Notes under the pieces: generated by a model | Database searches by the model: none | What the model saw: the letters and a program-made list of their open reading frames with translations, nothing else | What the model was told of the DNA's origin: nothing | Translations under genes and position numbers: made by a program | Assembly (NCBI GenBank): GCA_023412755.1 | Contig: JAEZCB010000083.1 | Coordinates: forward strand, 1-41,160 | From: Bacteroidota bacterium | GTDB taxonomy: Bacteria > Bacteroidota > Bacteroidia > Flavobacteriales_F > PHOS-HE28 | Reading direction: 5' to 3' | Length of the DNA stretch: 41,160 nt | Shown: positions 1 to 8,441 of the stretch, piece after piece | How positions within the stretch are numbered: the first letter of the stretch is position 1 | How the letters are laid out: every line of letters begins with the position of its first letter

Positions 1-5
1 CTCCC

Positions 6-154
6 ATCCCTCGCGCGCGGTTCCCGTTCAACGACGAGAACATTTGGAAAAGTACCGGATCTGCGCGAGGGATAGGAGCAAGTAGCCCACAGCGAGGCTT
101 TGCGAGCGAGGACTACTGCGGATAGCCCGACCCCGGCTGCATTTGAGCCGGGGG
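6..154. repeat. Structured non-coding region with inverted and direct repeats
   Basis: The first 256 bases hold no convincing gene. Bases 6-16 (ATCCCTCGCGC) are the exact reverse complement of 63-73, an 11-bp stem closing a 46-base loop. Bases 131-138 (CCCCGGCT) pair perfectly with 146-153 across a 7-base loop. Two imperfect direct copies of the pattern GCGAGG...TAGCCC occur at about 65-88 and 107-128, the second leading straight into the second hairpin. Such arrangements suggest an interspersed repeat or a structured 3' untranslated region of the gene left of the window, but the function is unknown. No TAnnTTTG box is evident before the gene at 257. Confidence 0.45.
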
Positions 155-256
155 CACGCCCAAACCATCTAACCCGCCCCTTCAACCACTCATGTAAACC
201 GTTTCCGAAAGACGTATTTAGGCCGCATCTTCGCTATGCACTAACTCCTACCGCAG

Positions 257-1162
257 ATGGAACTCCTGATCAAAGGCCTTAGCAAGACGTATGGCAATGG
301 CGTGAAGGCGCTGGATGATGTGGACCTGCATATTCCGCGCGGGATGTTCGGGTTGCTGGGGCCCAATGGTGCGGGCAAGAGCACGCTGATGCGCATTCTT
401 GCGACGTTGCAGGAGGCCGATGCAGGCAGTGCGATGCTGGGCGATATCGATGTGCTGCGCCAGAAGGAGGAGGTGCGAAAGGTGCTGGGGTATCTGCCGC
501 AGGAGTTCGGGGTGTACCCGCGCATGAGCGCGTACCAGATGCTGGACCACATTGCGATGCTGAAGGGTGTGGTGAACGGCCGCCAGCGCAAGGAGCTTGT
601 GGAGGCGCTGCTGAACCGGGTGAACCTGTTCGCGTGGCGGCACCGGAAGATCAGCGGTTTCAGCGGTGGCATGCGGCAGCGTTTCGGGATCGCGCAGGCG
701 TTGATCGGGGATCCGCGGCTGATCATTGTGGATGAGCCCACGGCCGGCCTTGATCCCGGGGAGCGCAACCGGTTCTATGATCTGCTTACGGAGATCGGCG
801 AACAGGTGATCGTGATCCTGAGCACGCACATTGTGCAGGATGTGCAGGAACTGTGTTCGCGCATGGCGATCATCGATCGCGGGCGGGTGAAGTACAGCGG
901 TCCGCCGGCGGAGGCGTTGCAGATGCTGCGCGGGCGCGTGTGGGAGAAGGCGATCGCGAAGCATGAGCTGGAGCATTACGGCAGGGAGTACCAGCTGATC
1001 AGTAGCAAGCTGGTGGCGGGACGGCCGATCATTCACGTGCTGAGCGATGTGCCGCCGGGCGATGGTTTCGTGGCCGCCGATACGAATTTGGAGGATGTGT
1101 TCTTCAGCACGCTGCGTGTTGGCCGTGATACCCCCGCGAAGGCCGAAACCCTTACCGCGTGA
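257..1162 (+). CDS. ABC transporter ATP-binding protein
   Basis: A 301-residue ATPase subunit of an ABC transporter, expected to hydrolyse ATP at the cytoplasmic face and drive the permease encoded next. All nucleotide-binding motifs are visible: Walker A GPNGAGKST at residues 35-43, Q-loop glutamine in LPQE near 82, signature FSGGMRQR at 135-142, Walker B LIIVDEP at 155-161 and the H-loop histidine at 191. The C-terminal 90 residues after the core are the usual accessory tail of gliding/CcmA-like exporters. Its stop codon overlaps the ATG of the following gene by one base, so the two are almost certainly translated together. The substrate cannot be read from sequence. The ATPase call is firm. 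Confidence 0.95.
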   Translation: MELLIKGLSKTYGNGVKALDDVDLHIPRGMFGLLGPNGAGKSTLMRILATLQEADAGSAMLGDIDVLRQKEEVRKVLGYLPQEFGVYPRMSAYQMLDHIAMLKGVVNGRQRKELVEALLNRVNLFAWRHRKISGFSGGMRQRFGIAQALIGDPRLIIVDEPTAGLDPGERNRFYDLLTEIGEQVIVILSTHIVQDVQELCSRMAIIDRGRVKYSGPPAEALQMLRGRVWEKAIAKHELEHYGREYQLISSKLVAGRPIIHVLSDVPPGDGFVAADTNLEDVFFSTLRVGRDTPAKAETLTA

Positions 1163-4100
1163 TGGCGCTGCGCATTCTCCTTTACGAAGTACGCTACTGG
1201 CTGAGCCAGCCAATGGTGTACATTTTTCTGCTGATCAATGCGCTGATGGTGTTCGGCGCGGTGACCACGGAGAACATACAGATCGGCGGCAGCATCGGCA
1301 GTGTGTACCGCAATGCGCCGGAGGTGGTGTACAATTTCTACGGGGTGATGTCCTTCATCGGGATCCTGATGGTGACGGCCTTCGTGAACGGGTCGGCGAT
1401 CCGCGATTTCCAGTACAATATGGCGGGCATCATATTCAGTACGCCGATCACACGCGCGCAGTACCTGCTTGGCAAGTTCTTCGGGGCCACGTTCGTGGCG
1501 CTGCTGCCGATGCTGGGCATTAGCCTTGGCATTGTGGTGGGCAGCTGGATGCCGTGGCTGGATGCGGAGCGCATTGGCCCGAACATGCTGGGGCCGCACC
1601 TGCAGGGCTTTTTCCTGATCTGTGCGCCGAACGTGCTCTTCAGCGCGGCGCTGATCTTTGTGGTGGCGGTGCTTTCGCGCAGTACCATCGCATCGTTCAT
1701 CACGGCGATCGTGCTGATCGTGGGCTACAGCATCGCGCAGAACCTGATGTCTGACATCGACAATGAACAGGCGGCGGCGCTGCTGGATCCCTTCGGCATG
1801 GTGGCGCTGGACAAGGTGACGAAGTACTGGACGGTGAGCGAGAAGAACAGCAACCTGCTGCCGGTGGCGGGGCTGCTGCTGTGGAACCGTGTGCTGTGGG
1901 TGGCGGGATCGCTGCTGATCTTCGGGATCGGGTACCTGCGTTTCAACTTCCACGAGCGGCGGCAGAAGGGTTCCACGAAGGTGGTGGAAGTGGCGCCGGT
2001 GCATGTGCCCGCAGGGCCGCTGCCTTCGGTGGATCGCACGTACGGTGGCGGTGCGCGGCTGCGGCAATTCGCGCATCAGGTGCGCGTGCAGTTGAAGGCG
2101 ATCCTAACGGGGCCGGTGTTCATCATCGTGATGCTGCTGGGCGGGCTACAGTTGTTCTTTTCGCTGAAGTACGTGACGGAGATGTACGGCAACATCACGT
2201 ACCCGGTGACCTACAACGTGGCCGATATGATCTCCGGATCGCTGTTCCTTTATGTGATCATCATCGTCACCTTCTACAGCGGTGCGCTGGTGTGGCGCGA
2301 GCGGGATCCGCGGATGCACGACATCAGCGATGCGCTGCCAGTGCCCACGTGGCTGGGGATCGTTACGAAGTTCACCACCATGATGGTGCTGCTTCTGATG
2401 GTGTGGACCATGGCCACCGGCGCGGGCATGATCACGCAGCTTTTGAACGGCTACACGAATTTTGAACCGGGCGTATACCTGTGGTACCTGATCGTACCGG
2501 GCACGCTGTCGTTCGGCTTCCTTGCGATGCTGGCGATCTGCATCCACACGCTGGTGAACAACAAGTATCTCGGGTTCTTCGCCTTCATCGTGGTGGTGAT
2601 CCTGAACACATTCATCTGGAGCGCGTTCGACATCGACAGCAACCTTGTGCAGCTGAACGGCAGCTCGGGCCTGCGCTATTCGGACATGGCGGGCTTCGGC
2701 GCGTATGTGCCGGCGTGGATCTTCTTCAAGACGTACTGGTGGGTGTTCGGCGGAATACTGTTGCTGATCGCATTCCTCTTCCATGTGCGCGGACGAGAGA
2801 CGGGTGCGCGGTGGCGGCTTTCTACGGCGGGGCTGCGGTTGCGGCGGAATCGTTTGTTGGCGCTGGGTCTGCTAGCGGGCTGGCTGGTGTTGGGTGCGTG
2901 GGGCTGGTACAACACCAAGCACCTCAACACGTACATGACCAGCGATGTGCAGGAGGAATTGATGGTGCGGTACGAGAAGGAATTCAAGAAGTACGAGGGG
3001 ATCCCGCAGCCGCATTATCTGGACATCGCGTTCACGATCGATCTGCGTCCGCAGGAACGCGAGCTGGATTATCTGGCGGAAGTACTGCTGCACAATCCCA
3101 CCGCCGCGGCGATCGATTCGGTACACCTGATCCTGCCCGAGCACATGAAGATCGAGCTGGAGCTGCCGGGCGAACTGGTACTGCACGATGAGGACCTGAA
3201 GTACCGCATCTACCGGTTGAATGAGCCGCTGGCGCCGGGCGCGGAACTGCGGATGAATGTGAAGGGGCGATACGCGATCGAAGGGTTCGAGAACCGGCTG
3301 CGCTTCTACCAGATCCAGCGCAACGGCACCTTCTTCAACAACATGGACCTGCTGCCCGTGATCGGTTATTCCACGGATGGTGAAATGAGCGATCGGAATG
3401 ATAGGAGGAAATATGGACTTCCGCCGAAAGAGCCGATGCCGCGGCTTTCGGAAGATCCGGAGCAACGCATGCACACCTATCTGGTGCCCAACAGCAACTG
3501 GGTCACGGTGCGCACCACCATAAGCACCGATCCGGACCAGATCGCCGTGGCACCAGGCTCATTGAAGAAGGAATGGGAAGCCGATGGGCGCCGCCATTTC
3601 CACTACGAACTGGACCACCCTAGCATGAACTTCTACTCGTTCATGAGCGCGCGATACGCGGTGGCGCGGGAGGAGTGGATCGAGCCGGAGACCGGCGAGA
3701 TCGTGGACCTGGAAGTGTACTACCACCCATCGCACGAAGTGAACGTTCCGCGGATGCTGAACAGCATGCGCAAATCGCTCACATACTACTCGGAGAACTT
3801 CGGTCCGTACCGCCACAAACAAGCGCGCATCGTGGAATTCCCGCGGTATGCGAGCTTCGCGCAGGCCTTCCCCGGCACCATGCCGTACAGCGAAAGCATC
3901 GGTTTCATCACCGACCTCTCGCGGCAGGAGGACATCGACATGGTGTTCTACGTGGTGGCACACGAAATGGGGCACCAGTGGTGGGCGCATCAGGTGGTGG
4001 GCGCCGACATGCAGGGCGCCACGTTACTGAGCGAAAGCATGAGCCAGTACAGCGCCCTCATGGTGATGGAGGAGGAATACGGCCGTCCGCACATGCGCAA

Positions 4101-4752
4101 ATTCATGAAGCATGAAAGCGACAAATACCAGCGCGCCCGCGGCAGCGAGACCAAGCGCGAAGTGCCTTTGCTGGAGGTGGAAAATCAGGGCTACATCCAC
4201 TACAACAAGGGTAGCGTGGTGCTGTACAACATGCGCGAATTCATCGGCGAGGAAAAGTTGAATTCGGCCTTCAAGGCGCTGGTGGATTCCTTCGCGTATG
4301 GTGAGCCGCCCTACCCCACCGCGCTCGACATGTACCGCGAGCTGCAGGCGGTGACGCCCGACAGCCTCACCTACCTGTTGGAGGACAACTTCAAACGCAT
4401 CACGCTGTACAACAACCGCCTGCTGAGCGCCACCGGCCGCGAGCTGAAGGACGGCATCTACGAGGTGACCGTGGCGCTGACGGCGGAGAAGAATCACGCC
4501 GACACGCTGGGTCGCGAAACACCGGTGCCGATGAATGACTGGATCGATATCGGTTTCTTCGATGCACCGGCCGATGGCAAGAAGGATGGCGAGTTATTGA
4601 GCAAGCATCGGGAGCGCATAGTGACTGGGGAGAACAGTTTCATCTATCGCTTACCGAAGAAGCCCGCGCAGGCGGCGATCGATCCGGATCATTTGTTCTT
4701 TGATCGGGTGATGGAGGATAATTTGCGGAAGGTGGAGTGGGTGGTGCTATAG
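1162..4752 (+). CDS. ABC permease fused to M1-type aminopeptidase
   Basis: A 1196-residue two-part protein. Roughly residues 1-580 are a duplicated ABC-2-like permease with many hydrophobic segments (for example residues 15-35, 95-200, 240-260, 320-345, 400-550). After a last membrane segment the remaining 600 residues form a presumably extracytoplasmic M1 (gluzincin) domain. Zinc motif HEMGH lies at 934-938, with a glutamate at 958 in LLSES. That glutamate is 20 residues after the last histidine, one more than the classical M1 spacing. A PGTMPYSES stretch near 903-911 takes the place of the exopeptidase GxMEN motif. Start: ATG 1162 shares its A with the upstream TGA; a GTG one codon earlier is the alternative. 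Together with the ATPase it would form a transporter with its own peptidase. Such fusions are annotated in other Bacteroidota, but their substrate is unknown to me. Confidence 0.9.
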   Translation: MALRILLYEVRYWLSQPMVYIFLLINALMVFGAVTTENIQIGGSIGSVYRNAPEVVYNFYGVMSFIGILMVTAFVNGSAIRDFQYNMAGIIFSTPITRAQYLLGKFFGATFVALLPMLGISLGIVVGSWMPWLDAERIGPNMLGPHLQGFFLICAPNVLFSAALIFVVAVLSRSTIASFITAIVLIVGYSIAQNLMSDIDNEQAAALLDPFGMVALDKVTKYWTVSEKNSNLLPVAGLLLWNRVLWVAGSLLIFGIGYLRFNFHERRQKGSTKVVEVAPVHVPAGPLPSVDRTYGGGARLRQFAHQVRVQLKAILTGPVFIIVMLLGGLQLFFSLKYVTEMYGNITYPVTYNVADMISGSLFLYVIIIVTFYSGALVWRERDPRMHDISDALPVPTWLGIVTKFTTMMVLLLMVWTMATGAGMITQLLNGYTNFEPGVYLWYLIVPGTLSFGFLAMLAICIHTLVNNKYLGFFAFIVVVILNTFIWSAFDIDSNLVQLNGSSGLRYSDMAGFGAYVPAWIFFKTYWWVFGGILLLIAFLFHVRGRETGARWRLSTAGLRLRRNRLLALGLLAGWLVLGAWGWYNTKHLNTYMTSDVQEELMVRYEKEFKKYEGIPQPHYLDIAFTIDLRPQERELDYLAEVLLHNPTAAAIDSVHLILPEHMKIELELPGELVLHDEDLKYRIYRLNEPLAPGAELRMNVKGRYAIEGFENRLRFYQIQRNGTFFNNMDLLPVIGYSTDGEMSDRNDRRKYGLPPKEPMPRLSEDPEQRMHTYLVPNSNWVTVRTTISTDPDQIAVAPGSLKKEWEADGRRHFHYELDHPSMNFYSFMSARYAVAREEWIEPETGEIVDLEVYYHPSHEVNVPRMLNSMRKSLTYYSENFGPYRHKQARIVEFPRYASFAQAFPGTMPYSESIGFITDLSRQEDIDMVFYVVAHEMGHQWWAHQVVGADMQGATLLSESMSQYSALMVMEEEYGRPHMRKFMKHESDKYQRARGSETKREVPLLEVENQGYIHYNKGSVVLYNMREFIGEEKLNSAFKALVDSFAYGEPPYPTALDMYRELQAVTPDSLTYLLEDNFKRITLYNNRLLSATGRELKDGIYEVTVALTAEKNHADTLGRETPVPMNDWIDIGFFDAPADGKKDGELLSKHRERIVTGENSFIYRLPKKPAQAAIDPDHLFFDRVMEDNLRKVEWVVL

Positions 4753-4778
4753 CCGTGGCATTGAACTGCGCTTCCCCC

Positions 4779-4786
4779 TAACTTGG
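4779..4786 (+). promoter_or_regulatory. Candidate -7 box TAACTTGG
   Basis: TAACTTGG differs by one base from the Bacteroidota -7 consensus TAnnTTTG and ends 10 bases before the esterase ATG. A TTG at 4761-4763 is a possible -33 element, but its 15-base spacing is shorter than usual. It would give a very short leader. Confidence 0.4.
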
Positions 4787-4796
4787 CCTCATCATC

Positions 4797-6050
4797 ATGC
4801 TGCGTATACTATGCATCCTTTCCATTCTGAGCCTGCTTCGCGTGCACGGCCAGGATTGCGCCATACCATTCACCCTGCCTCTTTTCGGCGTACAGGTTGA
4901 GACCGATGTTCTGTATGGTGTAGCCCCGCGGTACAATGGGAACATGGACAGCCTACGGCTTGATCTTTTCAAACCCGTTGGCGATGGGCAGACCGAAAGG
5001 CCCCTGGTGGTGCTGATCCATGGTGGAGGATTCGTGAATGGCCATCGCAGCGAGATGCACCAACTATGTGAGAGTTTGGCGGGCATGGGTTGGGCGGCGG
5101 CAACGATCAGTTATCGTTTGGGATTCTATGGCACTGGCATCCTCGATCCACCATACGCCTATGACGCTGCTGAATTCCGCCGTGCCACTTACAGGGCCAT
5201 GCAGGATACCAAGGGTGCCATCCGGTTCCTGAAGGAGCGGCATGAAATGGATAGCACCAGCATGAGCAGTGTTTTCATGGTCGGTTTCAGCGCGGGCGGT
5301 TTCGCTGCTTTGCATGCGGCCTATCTGGACAAGGCAGAAGAAAAGCCATCATCGGCCGGTGCGATCGGCGATGTGCAACATTTCCTTGAGTTCCATGCGC
5401 GGCCCGATCTGGGTGATGTGGATGGCGAACTGAACCAGAATGGACATGATCCCACGGTAATGGGGGTGGTATCCATCTTCGGTGGCTTGCTGGATACGGC
5501 ATACATCGAAAGCGCTGGGGATCCCGCTCTATACATGTATCACCAGAGCGGCGATCCCGTGGTGGGCTGTGGGGTACAACAGCCATACTGGGGCATCCCG
5601 TTCGGACCAAGTGGCAATTATCCATGGGTGCATGGCTCCTGTTCCATCGATCAGCATGTGCAGCAGCTGGGTTATCCAGAGGGCCATTACCACTTCACCC
5701 TGCACCAAGGCATTGAACACGATATCCATGATCCGCCTGGTGTGCTACTGGAAAGTCTGCAGTGGATGAGAGAACTGTTCTGCGGAAGCAGCACCCATGT
5801 GCAGGACAGATCCACGCCTGGGAAGATGATGGCATCGCCCAATCCCACCTCCGGCACAGTGAGGCTGTCAGGAATGGAACAGGGGATGGTGATGCTGGAG
5901 CTGTTCGATCAACAAGGACAGCTTATGGATGCCATTGAGGCCAGTGGTCCGGATCTCGAATGGGATCTCACCCATGTTCCGGCAGGCACTTACCTGCTGA
6001 GATCTTCATCTGATAGCGGAGTCCGTGTTACACGTTTGATCGTGCACTGA
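4797..6050 (+). CDS. Secreted alpha/beta-hydrolase (esterase) with T9SS sorting tail
   Basis: A 417-residue secreted esterase/lipase-like enzyme. Residues 1-18 form a signal peptide ending in VHGQ. The hydrolase core shows the oxyanion motif HGGG at 75-78 and nucleophile GFSAG with Ser165, as in the BD-FAE/hormone-sensitive-lipase-like carboxylesterases. Histidines near the end of the core (HFTLHQGIEH) supply the likely catalytic base. Residues 345-417 are a type IX secretion C-terminal domain, starting SPNPTSG and ending with a PAGTYLLR strand and a basic VTRLIVH end. The protein is therefore expected to cross the outer membrane by the Por system and be released or anchored at the surface. 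Several cysteines fit an extracytoplasmic location. The substrate is unknown. It follows the transporter-peptidase gene by 44 bases with its own possible promoter. Confidence 0.88.
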   Translation: MLRILCILSILSLLRVHGQDCAIPFTLPLFGVQVETDVLYGVAPRYNGNMDSLRLDLFKPVGDGQTERPLVVLIHGGGFVNGHRSEMHQLCESLAGMGWAAATISYRLGFYGTGILDPPYAYDAAEFRRATYRAMQDTKGAIRFLKERHEMDSTSMSSVFMVGFSAGGFAALHAAYLDKAEEKPSSAGAIGDVQHFLEFHARPDLGDVDGELNQNGHDPTVMGVVSIFGGLLDTAYIESAGDPALYMYHQSGDPVVGCGVQQPYWGIPFGPSGNYPWVHGSCSIDQHVQQLGYPEGHYHFTLHQGIEHDIHDPPGVLLESLQWMRELFCGSSTHVQDRSTPGKMMASPNPTSGTVRLSGMEQGMVMLELFDQQGQLMDAIEASGPDLEWDLTHVPAGTYLLRSSSDSGVRVTRLIVH

Positions 6051-6246
6051 CGGAGGGACTTTTGCTAACACGTTGAGCAATTTGCGATGGTATTAAGCAA
6101 GTGCTGTCATGGTTCCAATATACCTGCGGGTCACACCACTGTGGATGCGCCCCAATTTGTGGCATCCATGCACAGGATATCTGGTTCGCCGTACCGGCCA
6201 CTGCGAAGGCATGCACTTTGCGCGGGAATGAGGAAACTGTGATGAC

Positions 6247-6600
6247 ATGCGAACCACACTTTCACCCACCGCGCATTCGGTGATGGATTATGCACTTGGT
6301 GCGGCGGCACTTGCCGCGCCGAACATTCTGGGCTTTTCGAAAAATGCCGCACCAACCTGGTTGAGCCGAGGTATCGGTCTTTACGCCCTGACCAGCGCGC
6401 TTACGACAAAGAATGGCGGAGGCCTTTTGAAAGCACTTCCATACAACACGCATCTTTCCATGGATACCGCGGGCGGTCTACTTTCCTTGGCCTCTCCATG
6501 GCTCCTGGGGTTCGCATCGAACAAGCGGGCTATGAAGACCATTCTAACGCTGGCGGCGATACAAACGGTGGTGCGCATGTTAAGCCGTAAGGGCAACTAA
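6247..6600 (+). CDS. SPW-repeat-like small membrane protein
   Basis: A 117-residue hydrophobic protein with about four membrane-spanning stretches. The segment SPWLLGFA near residues 81-88 and the related APNILGF stretch near 23-29 match the twofold pattern of the SPW repeat family (PF03779-type), small membrane proteins of unknown function. The preceding 196 bases (6051-6246) contain a 7-bp inverted repeat (6142-6148 with 6162-6168) but no gene. Start ATG 6247 is the only reasonable one. No functional prediction is offered. Confidence 0.7.
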   Translation: MRTTLSPTAHSVMDYALGAAALAAPNILGFSKNAAPTWLSRGIGLYALTSALTTKNGGGLLKALPYNTHLSMDTAGGLLSLASPWLLGFASNKRAMKTILTLAAIQTVVRMLSRKGN

Positions 6601-6676
6601 ATGCAGTGAACGCAGGAAGTGACCCCCTTGATCACGAAGGCCCACCCATAAAACCGCTCAGACCCCGGCAAGAAGC

Positions 6677-7432
6677 ATGAAAAGACATCATTTGTTGCTG
6701 ATCCATGGTTTTCCGCACGATAGCACCCTTTGGGAACGGCAGGTGGTCCCTCTTGGTGAGGAGGCCAATGTGATCGCACCGGACCTCCGGGGGTTCGGTG
6801 CTGGCAACGATCAATATGTGCCGGAGGTAATGAGCATGACCGAGTATGCACATGACCTGAAACAGTTGCTGGACCAGAAATTCGTGGAGCGCGCGGTGAT
6901 CTGTGGGATCTCCATGGGCGGCTACGTGGCGCTCTCCTTTCTGGACCTGTTCCCTGAAAGGGTAAAAGCGTTGATCCTATGTAACACGAAGGCCACGGGG
7001 GATGATGAGGAGGCGAAACGAAAACGTTATGAGGTGGCGGAGAAAGCCTTCAAACCGGGCATGCCCCTTATCACACGGGAATTGTTGCCCAAATTGATCT
7101 CACAGGAGGCAAGCAAAAATGATCCGGAGGTGGTGCGGCTGCTTGAATATATGATGCTGAAGCAAAGACCCGATGCTGTGGCCGCGGCCGCACGTGGCAT
7201 GGCCAAACGTCCCGATCGAACGGAACTTTTGAAGAAGATGGACCTCCCAACGCTGATCATTACAGGAGATGAGGATGCGATCATGGATCTCTCCACCAGC
7301 GAACAGATGCATGAGAACATCAAGGGCAGTGAGTTGGAAGTGATCCAGGGGGCAGGCCACTTATCCAACATCGAAAAGCCTGAGCGCTTCAATGAGGTGG
7401 TTCTGAACTTCCTGCGGAAAATCCCGGATTGA
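6677..7432 (+). CDS. Alpha/beta-fold hydrolase
   Basis: A 251-residue cytoplasmic alpha/beta hydrolase of the BioH/3-oxoadipate-enol-lactonase-like type. Visible motifs are the oxyanion turn LLIHGFPH at 7-14, the nucleophile elbow GISMG with Ser79, a late acid in IITGDED, and the catalytic histidine in GAGHLSN near residue 229. A helical cap with DEEAKRKRYE lies in the middle. Family members cleave esters, lactones or C-C bonds, and the substrate cannot be chosen here. There is no signal peptide. Its last 44 bases overlap the end of the convergent VOC gene, which is unusual but both frames look genuine. Confidence 0.88.
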   Translation: MKRHHLLLIHGFPHDSTLWERQVVPLGEEANVIAPDLRGFGAGNDQYVPEVMSMTEYAHDLKQLLDQKFVERAVICGISMGGYVALSFLDLFPERVKALILCNTKATGDDEEAKRKRYEVAEKAFKPGMPLITRELLPKLISQEASKNDPEVVRLLEYMMLKQRPDAVAAAARGMAKRPDRTELLKKMDLPTLIITGDEDAIMDLSTSEQMHENIKGSELEVIQGAGHLSNIEKPERFNEVVLNFLRKIPD

Positions 7433-7790
7433 AGATCAAGCCGATCACATTGCCCCATGGATCGCTAATGGTGGCCACCATGATCGGTCCACCCACATTG
7501 TGTGGCGCTTCCACGCTTTTGGCACCCACCGAAAGAAGGCGGTCATACGCGGCCTGCACATCCTGTACGCCCCAGTAGGTCTCGGATCCACCTGCTCCGG
7601 TGGGGGCATTTCCTTCCGCAGGCATCAACCCCAATTCATATCCACCCACGTTGAATCCGATGTAGTAAGGCTCATCGAAATATGGCCCATGGCCCAGCAT
7701 GGTGCTGTACCATTCCTTCGCCTTTTTCATGTCACCCACCCGATAACATACGGTTCGCAATCCCAGGAATCGGCTTCCATGCATACTCAT
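7389..7790 (-). CDS. VOC (glyoxalase/bleomycin-resistance) family protein
   Basis: A 133-residue single-chain VOC-fold protein. Two beta-alpha-beta-beta-beta halves are recognisable: the first from LRTVCYRVGDMKKAKEWY to YELGLMPA, the second from YWGVQDVQAAYDRLL to ISDPWGNVIGLIFNP. The DPWGNxIGL ending is typical of this family. The metal-site residues normal for glyoxalase I are not obvious, so an uncharacterised dioxygenase-like or binding role is possible. The start at 7790 follows a perfect TAGCTTTG box by only four bases; a second ATG two codons on (7784) is equally possible. It is convergent with, and overlaps, the hydrolase gene at 6677-7432. Confidence 0.85.
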   Translation of the reverse strand: MSMHGSRFLGLRTVCYRVGDMKKAKEWYSTMLGHGPYFDEPYYIGFNVGGYELGLMPAEGNAPTGAGGSETYWGVQDVQAAYDRLLSVGAKSVEAPHNVGGPIMVATISDPWGNVIGLIFNPGFSAGSSEPPH

Positions 7791-7794
7791 TTCT

Positions 7795-7802
7795 CAAAGC
7801 TA
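7795..7802 (-). promoter_or_regulatory. -7 box TAGCTTTG of VOC gene
   Basis: TAGCTTTG on the minus strand is an exact match to TAnnTTTG and lies four bases before the ATG at 7790. The transcript would start at or just inside the coding region, giving a leaderless or nearly leaderless message. No clear -33 TTG was seen at normal spacing. Confidence 0.5.
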
Positions 7803-7827
7803 CATCCACACCATACATTCATGGCGC

Positions 7828-8259
7828 ATGGAACTACAAGCCCGATCCTACATACACATCCAGCGGCCCGTGTCAGAGGTATTCGATGCTGTGCGCGATC
7901 CGCGGAAGTTGGAACAGTTCTTCGTTACAGAAGCAAGTGCACCTTTGGAAGCCGGCTCCACCGTACGTTGGGTATGGGGAGACATGAAGGCCGGCGCCGA
8001 TGTGATGGTAATAGAGGTGGTGAGGAATGAAAAGATCACTATTCGTTGGGAAGGCGGTGAGAACATGGAGACCATGGTCACATTGACCTTCGCTGAAGTT
8101 GAAAAAGGAACCCGTGTGGAAGTGGTGGAAGACGGATGGCCGAAGACCGTTGAAGGGATCCATTCCTATGGCAACAACATGCAGGGCTGGGCGAATTTCC
8201 TTGTCTGTTTGAAGGCTTTCGTGGAGCATGGCATCAACCTGCGCAAAGGAGCGTTCTAA
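7828..8259 (+). CDS. SRPBCC/AHSA1 domain protein
   Basis: A 143-residue START-like (SRPBCC) protein of the activator-of-Hsp90-ATPase-1-like family. It begins with the typical strand and helix YIHIQRPVSEVFDAVRDPRKLEQFF and continues through the WxWGDxxAG turn, the strands EKITIRWEG and TMVTLTFAEV, and a final long helix with W (QGWANFLVCLKAFVEHG). These proteins form a hydrophobic ligand cavity, and many bacterial members have unknown ligands. It is transcribed divergently from the VOC gene 37 bases away, a pairing often seen for small stress or detoxification proteins. Downstream 8260-8441 holds no gene I can support. Confidence 0.87.
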   Translation: MELQARSYIHIQRPVSEVFDAVRDPRKLEQFFVTEASAPLEAGSTVRWVWGDMKAGADVMVIEVVRNEKITIRWEGGENMETMVTLTFAEVEKGTRVEVVEDGWPKTVEGIHSYGNNMQGWANFLVCLKAFVEHGINLRKGAF

Positions 8260-8441
8260 ATGGGTGGAAGGGACCATTTCAGGGGTCATCGCGTCTCATG
8301 AGTGAAGTAGCTTCCGATCCGTGAGGATCAGGATCACGCGCCCCGCCCCATCCTGTGTGGACGATACCCTTTTCGTATCACCTCCCTGTCCTTGCGGGCG
8401 TCCATTCAATTACTCGGCCGCGGATCTTGGGGTCATCGCGG

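Noticed and set aside
100..282. A 60-residue open frame upstream of the ABC ATPase
   Set aside because: It crosses both the repeat element and the ATPase start, and has no protein-like features.
248..1213. A 321-residue open frame antisense to the ABC ATPase
   Set aside because: It is rich in His, Arg and Gln and reads as the mirror of GC-rich coding sequence; the plus-strand ATPase has every motif.
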